NCBI RefSeq assembly: GCF_001439735.1
Contig: NZ_JYLN01000009.1
Coordinates: 124,001 to 188,000, forward strand
DNA: 64,000 bases
Source of the DNA: Pseudomonas paralactis
GTDB taxonomy: Bacteria > Pseudomonadota > Gammaproteobacteria > Pseudomonadales > Pseudomonadaceae
Reading direction: 5' to 3'
Under the pieces are notes generated by a model that saw only the letters and a list, made by a program, of their open reading frames with translations, had not been told where the DNA came from and did not search any database. The position numbers were made by a program, and so were the translations under genes. Below, in pieces: positions 33,618 to 42,545 of the stretch. Each line of letters starts with the position of its first letter. Within the stretch, counting starts at the first letter, position 1.

Positions 33618-33657
33618 CAAAACGCTCCGGCCTTCACAAGAAGGGCGGAGCGTTTTG
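33618..33657 (-). terminator. Terminator of dsbB
   Basis: A CAAAACGCTCCG / CGGAGCGTTTTG stem just past the dsbB stop; the minus-strand RNA ends in a U-rich stretch. Confidence 0.85.
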
Positions 33658-33670
33658 TCACAACGAGGGG

Positions 33671-34177
33671 TCAGGCTTTGGGATGACGATTGCGGTAGAT
33701 GCACAGGGGCACCAGGATCACCGTCAGCACGAACGCCACCAGCGCCCATTGGGCCAGGGACAGGCCGAGGATCGGCGGGTAGGGAGTGCTGCAGAAACCA
33801 TCGACCTGGAACCCGAGGGGAAACACCTTGGCCAGGGGCAGATCATCGACGATCGGTTGCAACACATCGATGCCGCAGCTGACCTGAGGAAAGAACTGGG
33901 TGTACACATGGTGGCCGGCGGCGGCCACGCCACCCAAGGCGCTTAGCACCACCAGCCCTTCGAAGAACGTGACCGCGCCTTTGGTGCGCATGGCGGCACC
34001 GATGAACGCGAAGACCGCAATCAGCAGCAAGGCATAGCGTTGCAGGATACACAGCGGGCAAGGCGCTTCGCCCAGCACCACCTGCATGTACAGCGCGCCG
34101 CCAATCAGCGCCAGGCAGATAATGCCCAGCAACACCAGAAAGCGCCGCTCCCTGCCCAAACGCATGTCGTCAATCAT
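33671..34177 (-). CDS. dsbB: Disulfide bond formation protein B
   Basis: Reoxidises DsbA in the periplasm and passes electrons to quinone. The 168-residue protein has four membrane helices with two redox pairs: C40-P-L-C43 in EAPCPLCILQRYAL, and Cys101 with Cys129 in SCGID and DGFCSTPYPP. Met5 is an alternative start. It is a single gene with its own terminator. Confidence 0.94.
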   Translation of the reverse strand: MIDDMRLGRERRFLVLLGIICLALIGGALYMQVVLGEAPCPLCILQRYALLLIAVFAFIGAAMRTKGAVTFFEGLVVLSALGGVAAAGHHVYTQFFPQVSCGIDVLQPIVDDLPLAKVFPLGFQVDGFCSTPYPPILGLSLAQWALVAFVLTVILVPLCIYRNRHPKA

Positions 34178-34301
34178 CCCCGTTTCCCTTTACCTGATTA
34201 TGGTTGTGCCTGATGGCAACAAGTTTACACACAGGCAACGGTTAAAACAGAGAGGGGTTAACAGCGGATTAATCGTGGTAAATGTAGTGATTGTGCGGAC
34301 G

Positions 34302-34370
34302 CCATCGCGGGCAAGCCCGGCTCCCACATTGGAATGCAATCCTCTGTGGGAGCCGGGCTTGCCCGCGATG
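34302..34370. repeat. REP doublet
   Basis: CATCGCGGGCAAGCCCGGCT and its inverse, which ends CGCGATG, about 28 bp apart, between dsbB and hmp. Confidence 0.9.
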
Positions 34371-34397
34371 ATGCCGATGCGGTCAATGGCCCAAACT

Positions 34398-35579
34398 CTA
34401 TTCCAACGCCGCCGCCGGGCCAAAAAACTCATAGCGCGCCTGCTTCTCCGGCACACCCAGCGCCTTGAGATGACGCTTGACCGCCGCCATGAAACCCTTG
34501 GGCCCCAGGAAGTAGGCATCAATGTCGCGCTGCTCAGGCAACCAGGCCGCCAGTTGCTCCTGGTTGAGCATGCCGACCTTGTCCGCCGCCGGGCTGATAC
34601 CGTCATCCTCGGCGTAGCAGTAGAAACGCTTGAGCTGCGGATGCTTGGCTGCCAGGGCGTCTACCCAGTCACGGAAGGCATGCACTCCGCCGTTACGGGC
34701 GCAATGGATGAAGTGCACCGGGCGCTGGGTCGCCAGGGCGGCTTCGAGCATCGGCAGTGTGGGCGTAATGCCTACCCCGCCGCTGATCAGCACCAGCGGT
34801 TTATCACTGTCGGCCAGGGTGAACTCGCCCGACGGCGGGAATAGCTCAATGGTCGCGCCGACGAGCATCTGGTCGTGCAGGTAATTGGAGACCCGCCCAC
34901 CCGCTTCGCGCTTGACGCTGATGCGGTACAGCCCGGTGTCGGTGAGGGCCGACAGGGAATAGTTGCGGCGCACTTCTTCGCCATCGAGCACCAGTTTCAG
35001 GCCGATGTACTGGCCCGGCGCTGCAGCCAGGATCGGGCCGTTGTCCACCGGGGCAAAATAGAAAGAGATGATCTCGTCACTCTCCTCCACGCGCTTGACC
35101 AACAGGAATGGCCGCGCCCCTCTCCAGCCGCCGGGCGCCTGTTCTTTTTCGTCGTAGATGGCCGCTTCGGCGCCGATCAGAATGTCCGCCAACTGGCCAT
35201 AGGCCGCGCCCCAGGCACTCATGACCTCGGGGGTGGCAATCTCGCTGCCTAGCACTTCGGAAATAGCCCGCAGCAGGCAGGCGCCAACAATGGGGTAATG
35301 CTCCGGCAGGATCTGCAAGGCCACATGTTTATTGATGATCTTGGCCACCAGGTCGCCCAACTGGTCCAACTGGTCGATATGCCGCGCATACATCAGCACG
35401 CCATTGGCCAGGGCCCGGGGCTGGTCGCCACTGGCCTGGTGGGCCTGATTGAACAGCGGGCGGACCTCGGGATACTCGGACAGCATCATGCGGTAAAAAT
35501 GGGTGATCAGTGCTTCACCGCCGCTTTCCAGCAGGGGCACAGTGGATTTAACGATTGCACGGTCTTGGGCACTAAGCAT
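34398..35579 (-). CDS. hmp: Flavohemoprotein nitric oxide dioxygenase
   Basis: Oxidises NO to nitrate with NADH. The start at ATG 35579 (MLSAQDRAIVKSTVPLLES, preceded by AGGAG) gives the usual 393 residues; the longer frame lacks a ribosome site. N-terminal globin with the proximal-His region INKHVALQILPEHYP, then FAD-binding RRNYSLS and NAD-binding ISGGVGITPTLPML. It is divergent from norR, 147 bp apart, with NorR-type sites between: NO-induced expression is expected (fhp/fhpR arrangement of P. aeruginosa). Confidence 0.96.
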   Translation of the reverse strand: MLSAQDRAIVKSTVPLLESGGEALITHFYRMMLSEYPEVRPLFNQAHQASGDQPRALANGVLMYARHIDQLDQLGDLVAKIINKHVALQILPEHYPIVGACLLRAISEVLGSEIATPEVMSAWGAAYGQLADILIGAEAAIYDEKEQAPGGWRGARPFLLVKRVEESDEIISFYFAPVDNGPILAAAPGQYIGLKLVLDGEEVRRNYSLSALTDTGLYRISVKREAGGRVSNYLHDQMLVGATIELFPPSGEFTLADSDKPLVLISGGVGITPTLPMLEAALATQRPVHFIHCARNGGVHAFRDWVDALAAKHPQLKRFYCYAEDDGISPAADKVGMLNQEQLAAWLPEQRDIDAYFLGPKGFMAAVKRHLKALGVPEKQARYEFFGPAAALE

Positions 35580-35675
35580 GGGAGACTCCTGGGTCTTCTT
35601 ACTGATTGCCTTTAGATACTCAGTAATCATGCCAACTTATAAATCCTTTATTTTCAGCTACTTAAACATTATGTA

Positions 35676-35712
35676 GTCAGTATGACCTCCTACACCTTAT
35701 AGTCATAAGGAC
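35676..35712. promoter_or_regulatory. Two NorR/FhpR-type binding sites
   Basis: GTCAGTATGAC (35676-35686) and GTCATAAGGAC (35702-35712) both fit the GT-N7-AC core that NorR recognises and are centred 26 bp apart. They lie 97 bp or more upstream of the hmp start and just before norR. A weak sigma-54-like TTGGCATGATTACTGAG lies near 35619-35635 on the hmp side, but its -12 GC is not exact. Confidence 0.65.
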
Positions 35713-35726
35713 TACAAGGAGTCATT

Positions 35727-37271
35727 ATGACTGCAAAACCGCTGCTCACCGCCCTGCTGCCGCTGGTCGCCGACCTGTCCCGGGAACTGCCCGAAGGCGA
35801 GCGCTACCGCCGCCTGCTGCAAACCATGCGCGCCCTGTTGCCCTGCGATGCCGCCGCGCTGCTGCGGCTGGATGGCGAGTGGCTGGTGCCGCTGGCGGTG
35901 GATGGCTTGAGCCCTGACACATTGGGCCGACGTTTCAAGATCAGCGAACACCCGCGCTTTGAAATACTGCTGAGCAGCCCCGGCCCTACCCGCTTCGACA
36001 GCGACAGCCAATTGCCCGACCCCTATGACGGCCTGGTCGCCGGTTTGCACGGCCACCTTGAAGTCCACGACTGCATGGGCTGCCCGCTGTTTATCGACGA
36101 CCAGCCGTGGGGCCTGCTGACCCTTGACGCTCTCGACAACGAGCGCTTTGAACGGGTCGAACTGGACGCGCTGCAGGCCTTCGCCAGCCTGGCCGCGGCC
36201 ACGGTCAATGTGGCTGAACGCATTGAGCGCCTGGCGCTGCGGGCCGAAGACGAGCACCAGCGCGCCGAAATCTATCGCCAGGCCAGCGGCCAGCAGTACA
36301 AGGAAATGATCGGCCAGAGCAAGGCGCATAAACGGCTGGTCGAGGAAATCAAGCTGGTAGGCGGCAGCGACCTGACCGTGCTGATCACCGGCGAAACCGG
36401 GGTCGGCAAGGAGCTGGTGGCCCAGGCGATCCATGCCGCGTCATCGCGTGCCGACAAGCCGATGATCAGCCTCAATTGCGCCGCACTGCCGGAAACCCTG
36501 GTAGAAAGCGAGCTGTTCGGCCATGTGCGCGGCGCTTTCACCGGCGCGCTGAATGAGCGCCGAGGCAAGTTTGAACTGGCCAACGGCGGCACGTTGTTCC
36601 TGGACGAAGTGGGTGAACTGTCATTGAGCGTGCAGGCCAAGCTGCTGCGCGTGCTGCAAAGCGGCCAGTTGCAGCGCCTGGGTTCGGACAAGGAACACCA
36701 GGTGGACGTGCGCCTGATTGCCGCCACCAACCGCGACCTTGCCGAAGAAGTTCGCAATGGTCGCTACCGTGCCGATTTTTACCACCGCCTGAGCGTGTAC
36801 CCACTGCAAGTGCCGGCCCTGCGTGAGCGCGGACGGGATGTGCTGTTATTGGCAGGCTTCTTCCTCGAACAGAACCGGTCGCGCATGGGCCTGGGCAGCT
36901 TGCGCCTGACCAGTGACGCTCAAGCGGCACTGCTGGCCTACAACTGGCCCGGCAATGTGCGCGAATTGGAACACCTGATCGGACGTAGCGCGCTCAAAGC
37001 CCTGGGCAACTGTCGCGAGCGCCCGAAGATTCTCAGCCTGAGCGCCCAGGACCTGGACTTGCCCGACGTCAGTGCAGCGGTGCTTGAAGCACCGGTCGAA
37101 GCTGCGCCCATCGCCACTGGCGACCTGCGCCAGGCCACCGAGCACTATCAGCGCCAGGTCATCAGCGCCTGCCTTGAACGCCATCAGCACAACTGGGCCG
37201 GCGCCGCCCGCGAACTGGGCCTGGACCGCGCCAACCTTGGGCGCATGGCCAAGCGCCTGGGCCTCAAATAA
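35727..37271 (+). CDS. norR: NO-responsive sigma-54 activator NorR/FhpR
   Basis: The 514-residue regulator has an N-terminal GAF domain (NO sensing through iron, residues about 1-170), a central AAA+ domain with Walker A GETGVGKELVAQ, the sigma-54-contacting GAFTGA loop (VRGAFTGALNERR), GTLFLDEVGEL, and a C-terminal Fis-type HTH (NWAGAARELGLDRANLGRM). It is divergent from hmp and should switch it on when NO binds; it probably also represses or limits its own promoter through the nearby sites. Confidence 0.95.
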   Translation: MTAKPLLTALLPLVADLSRELPEGERYRRLLQTMRALLPCDAAALLRLDGEWLVPLAVDGLSPDTLGRRFKISEHPRFEILLSSPGPTRFDSDSQLPDPYDGLVAGLHGHLEVHDCMGCPLFIDDQPWGLLTLDALDNERFERVELDALQAFASLAAATVNVAERIERLALRAEDEHQRAEIYRQASGQQYKEMIGQSKAHKRLVEEIKLVGGSDLTVLITGETGVGKELVAQAIHAASSRADKPMISLNCAALPETLVESELFGHVRGAFTGALNERRGKFELANGGTLFLDEVGELSLSVQAKLLRVLQSGQLQRLGSDKEHQVDVRLIAATNRDLAEEVRNGRYRADFYHRLSVYPLQVPALRERGRDVLLLAGFFLEQNRSRMGLGSLRLTSDAQAALLAYNWPGNVRELEHLIGRSALKALGNCRERPKILSLSAQDLDLPDVSAAVLEAPVEAAPIATGDLRQATEHYQRQVISACLERHQHNWAGAARELGLDRANLGRMAKRLGLK

Positions 37272-37289
37272 AGCAGGCACCTGCGTCAA

Positions 37290-37427
37290 ATGTGGGAGCT
37301 GGCTTGCCTGCGAAGGCGGTGGGTCAGTTAAAGGTACATTGACTGGCACACCGCCTTCGCGGGCAAGCCAGCTCCCACAGAGGATTCGTGGCAGGCGCTG
37401 ATTCTATGGGCAAGCCGGCTCCCACAT
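37290..37427. repeat. REP cluster after norR
   Basis: Inverted REP pair TGTGGGAGCTGGCTTGCC ... GGGCAAGCCAGCTCCCACA, followed by a third half-copy at 37406-37427 that abuts the EamA gene stop. Confidence 0.9.
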
Positions 37428-38330
37428 TCAGGCTTGGCTAGCCTTGAGGTCCGGCACGATGGCCCGAGGCTTACGAAACACCAACACATTCCCCAACATC
37501 ACCAGCACCAGCCCCATCAGCGCCGGCGCCGTCCACTGATAGCCCTCGGCGAATGCCGACACGTTCAACGCCACCACCGGAAACAGCACAGTGCAATACG
37601 CCGCTTTTTCCGGCCCCATGCGGCCGACCAGGGTGAGGTAGGCGGTAAACCCAATCACCGAGCCCGGGATCACCAGGTACCACAGCGCACCGATATACCG
37701 CGCGCTCCAGTCCATCTCGAAGGGTATGCCACGCACTGCGCAATAGCTGGCCAACATTGCCGCCCCGTACGCCATGCCCCAGGCATTGGTGGTCAAGGGT
37801 TTGAGCCCGGCCTTTTGTTGCAGGCTCGAAAGCATATTGCCCGCCGAAAAACACAGCGTCCCCAGCAGCGCCAAACCCAGGCCCAGCAAGGTCTGCGGGC
37901 TGGCGGTATGCCCGGCCAGTTCCGGCCAGAACAAAAAGCCCAGGCCCAGCAACCCAAGCGCGCCGCCCATCAATACGTTACGTGCCACTCGCTGGCCAAA
38001 GAACACCCGGGCATTCAGCGCATTCCACAAGGTCGCCGTGGAGAACACCACGGCCACCAGGCCACTGGGGATCCACTGGCTGGCAGTGAGAAAGCACATG
38101 AAGTTAACGCAGAACAGGCACAGCCCTTGGGCCAGGCAGATCAGGTGCCCGCGCCGGTTCATCACCTGCAATTTGCGACTGAGCAGCAACAGCGCAAACA
38201 GCACCAGCGCCGCCAGGCCGAAGCGATAGACAATCGACACGGGAATCGCCACCACGCCCAGCTGCCACTTGAGCGCAATCCAGGTGGTGCCCCAAATCAG
38301 CACCGTGAGTAAATACAAGAAGAGGTTCAT
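37428..38330 (-). CDS. EamA-family (DMT) inner-membrane exporter
   Basis: A 300-residue transporter with ten hydrophobic helices in two EamA repeats (LTVLIWGTTWIALKWQLG at the first helix; ALLGTLCFSAGNMLSSLQ in the second half). The ATG at 38330 has GGAG 6 bp upstream; the longer frame is not supported. Substrates in this family are amino acids and metabolites. It is divergent from an AraC-type gene (136 bp between starts), which probably regulates it. Confidence 0.9.
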   Translation of the reverse strand: MNLFLYLLTVLIWGTTWIALKWQLGVVAIPVSIVYRFGLAALVLFALLLLSRKLQVMNRRGHLICLAQGLCLFCVNFMCFLTASQWIPSGLVAVVFSTATLWNALNARVFFGQRVARNVLMGGALGLLGLGFLFWPELAGHTASPQTLLGLGLALLGTLCFSAGNMLSSLQQKAGLKPLTTNAWGMAYGAAMLASYCAVRGIPFEMDWSARYIGALWYLVIPGSVIGFTAYLTLVGRMGPEKAAYCTVLFPVVALNVSAFAEGYQWTAPALMGLVLVMLGNVLVFRKPRAIVPDLKASQA

Positions 38331-38466
38331 AGCAGGCTCCGTCGATTGAGCCACAGTGTTGCCTTCAACCACCCTGAGGTTCTTGCACATTCTTGCGCTT
38401 TTGTCGGGCGATGGGCTCACAGCGCCCGCCGCCGGGAGTAGGATGCAAGACGTCGGAGAACACACC

Positions 38467-39342
38467 ATGCCAGAGCTGGAATCGCTGCACGTCTTTCAAT
38501 CCCTCAACCGCTCGCCTCACGCACGCCTGGAAGCCTGCGCCGAGCTCGGTGACGGTTTGTCTGCGGCCGTGTGGAGCAACCACCACGATGCCCAGGACTA
38601 CCAGGCGCCCAGCCATCACACTTTGTCCTGTTATATCGGCGGCGGCACGGGCACCTTTCGGCGTGATCAGCCAGGCACCAAGGGCGGTCCCGACAAATTG
38701 TGCATCCTGCCGGCCGAGCACCAGTCGGCCTGGGTGATCAATGGTGAGATACGCCTGGCCCATGTGTATTTCAGCCCGGAGCAATTTGCCCTCGGCTGCG
38801 TCACCCTGCTGGACCGCGAGCCGCGGGAGTTGCAGTTGCGTGAGACGACCTTCCTTGAGGACGCCCGCCAGGCCCGACGCTTTCACCAGCTGATCAGCCT
38901 CAACTGGCTCGAACCCGGCGAGCGCCTGCTGACCAGCAGCCTGGCCCATGAACTGCTCAGCCACACCCTGCTCAATCAGGTCGGCGTGCGCGACGGCCTG
39001 CGCCTCAAAGGCGGGCTGGCGGCGCACCAACGGCGGCGTTTGGTGGAATACATCGACCACCATGTTGAAGACCCCATCAGCCTCGGCCAGTTGGCGTCGA
39101 TGTGCGCGCTGTCGGAATACCATTTCGCCCGGATGTTCCGTCAGAGCTTCGGCGTGCCGCCCCATCAATACCTGCTGGCACGCCGCCTGGCACGCGCGCA
39201 AACTTTGCTGCGCAGCAGCCCGTTGCCCTTGGGCGAGGTCGCCTTGAGGTGCGGTTTTTCCAGCGCCAGCCATTTCAACCAGCGCTTTCGCCAAGCCATG
39301 GGCGCCACCCCGGGCGAATACCGCCAGGCATTGCGCGCCTAG
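38467..39342 (+). CDS. AraC-family transcriptional regulator
   Basis: A 291-residue regulator. The ATG at 38467 follows GGAG. Residues about 1-180 are a cupin-like effector domain; the C-terminal two-helix-turn-helix is clear (ISLGQLASMCALSEYHFARM and LGEVALRCGFSSASHFNQRF). It is divergent from the EamA exporter and overlaps the end of the LuxR gene by 4 bp (convergent). The effector is unknown. Confidence 0.93.
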   Translation: MPELESLHVFQSLNRSPHARLEACAELGDGLSAAVWSNHHDAQDYQAPSHHTLSCYIGGGTGTFRRDQPGTKGGPDKLCILPAEHQSAWVINGEIRLAHVYFSPEQFALGCVTLLDREPRELQLRETTFLEDARQARRFHQLISLNWLEPGERLLTSSLAHELLSHTLLNQVGVRDGLRLKGGLAAHQRRRLVEYIDHHVEDPISLGQLASMCALSEYHFARMFRQSFGVPPHQYLLARRLARAQTLLRSSPLPLGEVALRCGFSSASHFNQRFRQAMGATPGEYRQALRA

Positions 39343-41834
39343 GCCATCAAGCCCAGCGTTTTCGCCTTGGCCACCGCCTGGGTGCGTCGTTCCACCCCGA
39401 GTTTGCTGTGGATGCGCCGTGCATGGGTCTTGACGGTGTGCAAGGAGATATACAGGCGGTCGGCGATTTCCAGATTGGAGTTGCCCAGGGCGATCAATTG
39501 CAACACTTCGAGTTCGCGCTGGCTCAGAGGATTTTGCATCGCACCGGCAGGCGTGACCTGCGGCTCCAGGCTCAGCTCACTCAATAGCCCAGGTGCACGC
39601 AAGCGCAGCTCGCGAATCGCCTGCTGTACCTGGCAACGTGCCGCCAGCGCCAGCCCGGCCTGCAATGCACGACGGGCCAACGCCGGGTCACCGAGTTGCC
39701 AGGTCACCTCACCCAACACCAGGTGCAGTTCGGTTTCCAGACACAGCATCCCGCGCTGCCGGGAGGTTTCGAGCAAGGCATTGAGCCGTGCGATAGGTTG
39801 CTCGGCACAGCCCAGCCTGACCTCGGCCAGCACCAGCAAATACTCCAGACGCGGGATCAGTTCCAGAGTCGCCGGCGGTGCCTGCTTGGCACAGGGCCCA
39901 CGGAAATGGCGCAACACCCGGCGCACCGCTTGTACCGTTAATTCAGCCCGGCCCTGTTGTAGCCACAGGTGCCCGCTGACTAACAACAACACCGCGCGAT
40001 ACACCGTCTCCGGGACATGGCGCTGCTGCATCAGGCGCTCGGCGTCACGCAATTGAATAAAGGCTTGGGCGTAGTCGCCACGGTTGGCCGCCAGCAGCGC
40101 CAGACCGAGATAGCCATATAACACGCGCTTGTCCTGGCTTTGCAGGCACAGCGTCAAGCCGGTCTCAAAGCATTCACACGCCAGGGCGTCCTGGCCTTGC
40201 CGCAAGGCCAGGTGCCCACGACGCAGGACGATGCGCCCCACCAATGGCCCGGCCCTGAGCCGCTGGCGAGCCAGCATCGCCTGCACCGTTTCCAGCAGGC
40301 TCTGCGCCCGATACGGCGCGCCGCGCTGCTCCAGCAACTGGGCGTGATCCAATTCCAGCAGCGCTTCAAGCACCAGCGAACCGTGAGCACGTGCCAGGCA
40401 CAATGCTTCGCGGCTCAAGCGCTGGGCGACGTCCAACTCACCGCGCAGCAGGGCTTGTTGGGTCAGGCCCGACAGGCACATCAGGCGTGAGGTCCAGGCG
40501 CTGTCAGGCAAGGCTTGCAGCGCTTCGAGCAAGTGTTCGCGGGAACGCTCGGCATCACCGCTCAAATGCAGCAACCAACCCCACTGCGCCTGCCAACGCG
40601 CCAGCAGGTAGCGCTGCGCGGCGGCCGTCGGTTGCGGGGCGAAACGGGCCAGTTGGTCGATGCACAAGGCGGCCTGTTCGAAGCGCCCGGCAAACAACAA
40701 CGCGGCCGTAAGCAGCCCCACCAACTGCGCCGAACCCAACATCAACTCATCGCCATGCTGTTCATGCAGGCGCAACAACAGCACGGCATTTTGCTGGCGA
40801 AACAGATCCTCGAAACTGAAATGCTGCAACAGGCTCACCGCCACTTCGTACTCCTGCGCCAGCAACGCCTGCTCGAACGCGGCCTGCCAGTCACCCTCGG
40901 CGCTGAACCATTGGCACGCGCGTCGGTGCCAGGAGCGTTTGGCCGGCCAGGGCTCATCGCGCAGCAGTCGCGCCAACGGTGGGAAAACGTGGAGCCAGTC
41001 GCTGGTGTCTTCCCAGGGCTGGATAAACGCACCCAGTGCCTGCAACTCGTGCAAATGCTCAGCGCCGTCACCACCACCGAACAAGTACTCACACAGGTTA
41101 AGGTTGAAGCGCGGCAGATGGGCCAACACGCGCCAGGCCTCGGCCAATGGCGCCGACAAGGTATTGAACAGCTCATGCTGCAGGTAATCGAGCAGGGTCT
41201 TGTCGGGGTGACCGTCGCCCAACAAGGCGATACGCACACCGGCGCACCAACCGCCGCTGAACTGCATCACGCTGTCGACGGTATGCCCCGGGGCGAGCAG
41301 TTGCTCGACTTCCTCAGCGCTGAAAAACAACTCGCTGCACTCCAGCAACTCATCGTCGAGCAACAGGCGTGGCCAATTGCACAACGGGCGCCGTCGCGCG
41401 CCCAGCCACCAGGTCAACTGCGGGCAGCCGGCGGCGAGCAAACGGTCCAGCAGCGCATCCAGCTCAGGCGCAGGCGAGCGACAGAAATCATCCAGAAATA
41501 ACCACGTCGTGTGGGGCCAACGGCCCAAGTCGAGCAATAACGTGGCTTCATCCACAAACGGCAAGCCAAGCTGCTGCGCCAGCCGTGCGCAGAATTCCAG
41601 GGGGCTGAGCGCGGCACCGTTGAGTGGCATCCACACCACCTGACACCCCTTCGGTGCCTGCAACGCACACTCGGCGAGCAACGCGCTCTTGCCACTGCCT
41701 CCCGGTGCGCACAGCAACCTTACCCGCGCCTGCGCCGTCAGCAGAGGCACAGTCAGCCGCGCACGCAACACGTGGTGGGCGGACAGCCGTGGCATAAATC
41801 CAGGACGGTCCAGGCAGCGAGTCATGGCGGTCAT
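39339..41834 (-). CDS. MalT-like LuxR-family ATP-dependent regulator
   Basis: An 831-residue large regulator of the LAL/MalT type: Walker A at 45-50 (APGGSGKSALL), Walker B (WLFLDDF), a long TPR-like middle region, and a C-terminal LuxR HTH (SQRELEVLQLIALGNSNLEI, TVKTHARRIHSKL). The start may be Met1, Met4 or Met14. It precedes, on the same strand, nothing further; upstream lie DUF1329 and DUF1302 genes, which such regulators commonly accompany in Pseudomonas, so they are its likely targets. Confidence 0.93.
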   Translation of the reverse strand: MTAMTRCLDRPGFMPRLSAHHVLRARLTVPLLTAQARVRLLCAPGGSGKSALLAECALQAPKGCQVVWMPLNGAALSPLEFCARLAQQLGLPFVDEATLLLDLGRWPHTTWLFLDDFCRSPAPELDALLDRLLAAGCPQLTWWLGARRRPLCNWPRLLLDDELLECSELFFSAEEVEQLLAPGHTVDSVMQFSGGWCAGVRIALLGDGHPDKTLLDYLQHELFNTLSAPLAEAWRVLAHLPRFNLNLCEYLFGGGDGAEHLHELQALGAFIQPWEDTSDWLHVFPPLARLLRDEPWPAKRSWHRRACQWFSAEGDWQAAFEQALLAQEYEVAVSLLQHFSFEDLFRQQNAVLLLRLHEQHGDELMLGSAQLVGLLTAALLFAGRFEQAALCIDQLARFAPQPTAAAQRYLLARWQAQWGWLLHLSGDAERSREHLLEALQALPDSAWTSRLMCLSGLTQQALLRGELDVAQRLSREALCLARAHGSLVLEALLELDHAQLLEQRGAPYRAQSLLETVQAMLARQRLRAGPLVGRIVLRRGHLALRQGQDALACECFETGLTLCLQSQDKRVLYGYLGLALLAANRGDYAQAFIQLRDAERLMQQRHVPETVYRAVLLLVSGHLWLQQGRAELTVQAVRRVLRHFRGPCAKQAPPATLELIPRLEYLLVLAEVRLGCAEQPIARLNALLETSRQRGMLCLETELHLVLGEVTWQLGDPALARRALQAGLALAARCQVQQAIRELRLRAPGLLSELSLEPQVTPAGAMQNPLSQRELEVLQLIALGNSNLEIADRLYISLHTVKTHARRIHSKLGVERRTQAVAKAKTLGLMA

Positions 41835-42545
41835 TGCTGCATCCTGCTGTTTTTATTGTTGCGTCACCCTAGACCTGTGGTTGGCGGTTGTTGAAGAAGT
41901 ATTCAGCGGGTTGATTGAAGACCATAAAAACCAAGGTATACGCCCTTCAGTGTGGGAGCTGGCTTGCCTGCGATGGGCATAGGTATCTACACAACTTTTG
42001 TAGCCACTGCCAACCGTAACCACGATGCGAAGCGAGCCGCTCTTGCTCTTGCTCTGCTTTTGATCTGCTTTTGATTTTAGGCGCCCCGTAAAACCACGCT
42101 GGCCGGAATTCGACAGGGATTTGGGGGGTAAACCGGCAGGGATGCCGGTTTAGCCGCCCCGCGCCATGGATGGCGCGTGGCGGCGGCCCCACAAATCACT
42201 GGCGGATTACGGGCACCCCCCGAGCCTAAGCGAGGTGCCGAGTGGTGGGGCAAGAGCCCTTTGGTTACTTTGGGGCTCTTTTCCAAAGTGACCCGCTGTA
42301 AAAGCGGAACCAATAGCGGCCGTTACCCAAACAACGGATATGTACTCTATCTGATCCAACATCCTGACCGGCTGCCAGGCCGCCATCGGGGGCAAGCCCC
42401 CTCCCACAGGTCCGGCGTCGCACCAAAGAGTTGTGTAGATACCCATGCTGCGATGGGCGGTGCAACAGCAATCGATGAGCAGCCTGGCCCACCGCTATCG
42501 CAGGCAAGCCAGCTCCCCCATTTTCAACCTCATTTCAGTGTGGAA
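41835..42545. other. Gene-free region built of repeats
   Basis: About 710 bp without a gene between the LuxR regulator and the DUF1329 gene. It holds a MITE-like element (41982-42443) and REP half-sites at about 41951-41975, 42380-42410 and 42491-42520. Small frames here are chance. Confidence 0.8.
41982..42443. repeat. 462-bp repeat element with 15-bp terminal inverted repeats
   Basis: GGTATCTACACAACT at 41982-41996 and its exact reverse complement at 42429-42443 bound a 462-bp segment. Inside are GC-rich hairpin blocks (GTAAACCGGCAGGGATGCCGG...), the word GAGCCCTTTGGTTACTTTGG, and TCTTTTCCAAAGTGACCCGC. These internal words are ones I recall as recurring between genes in many Pseudomonas genomes. 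No protein is coded. Confidence 0.7.
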
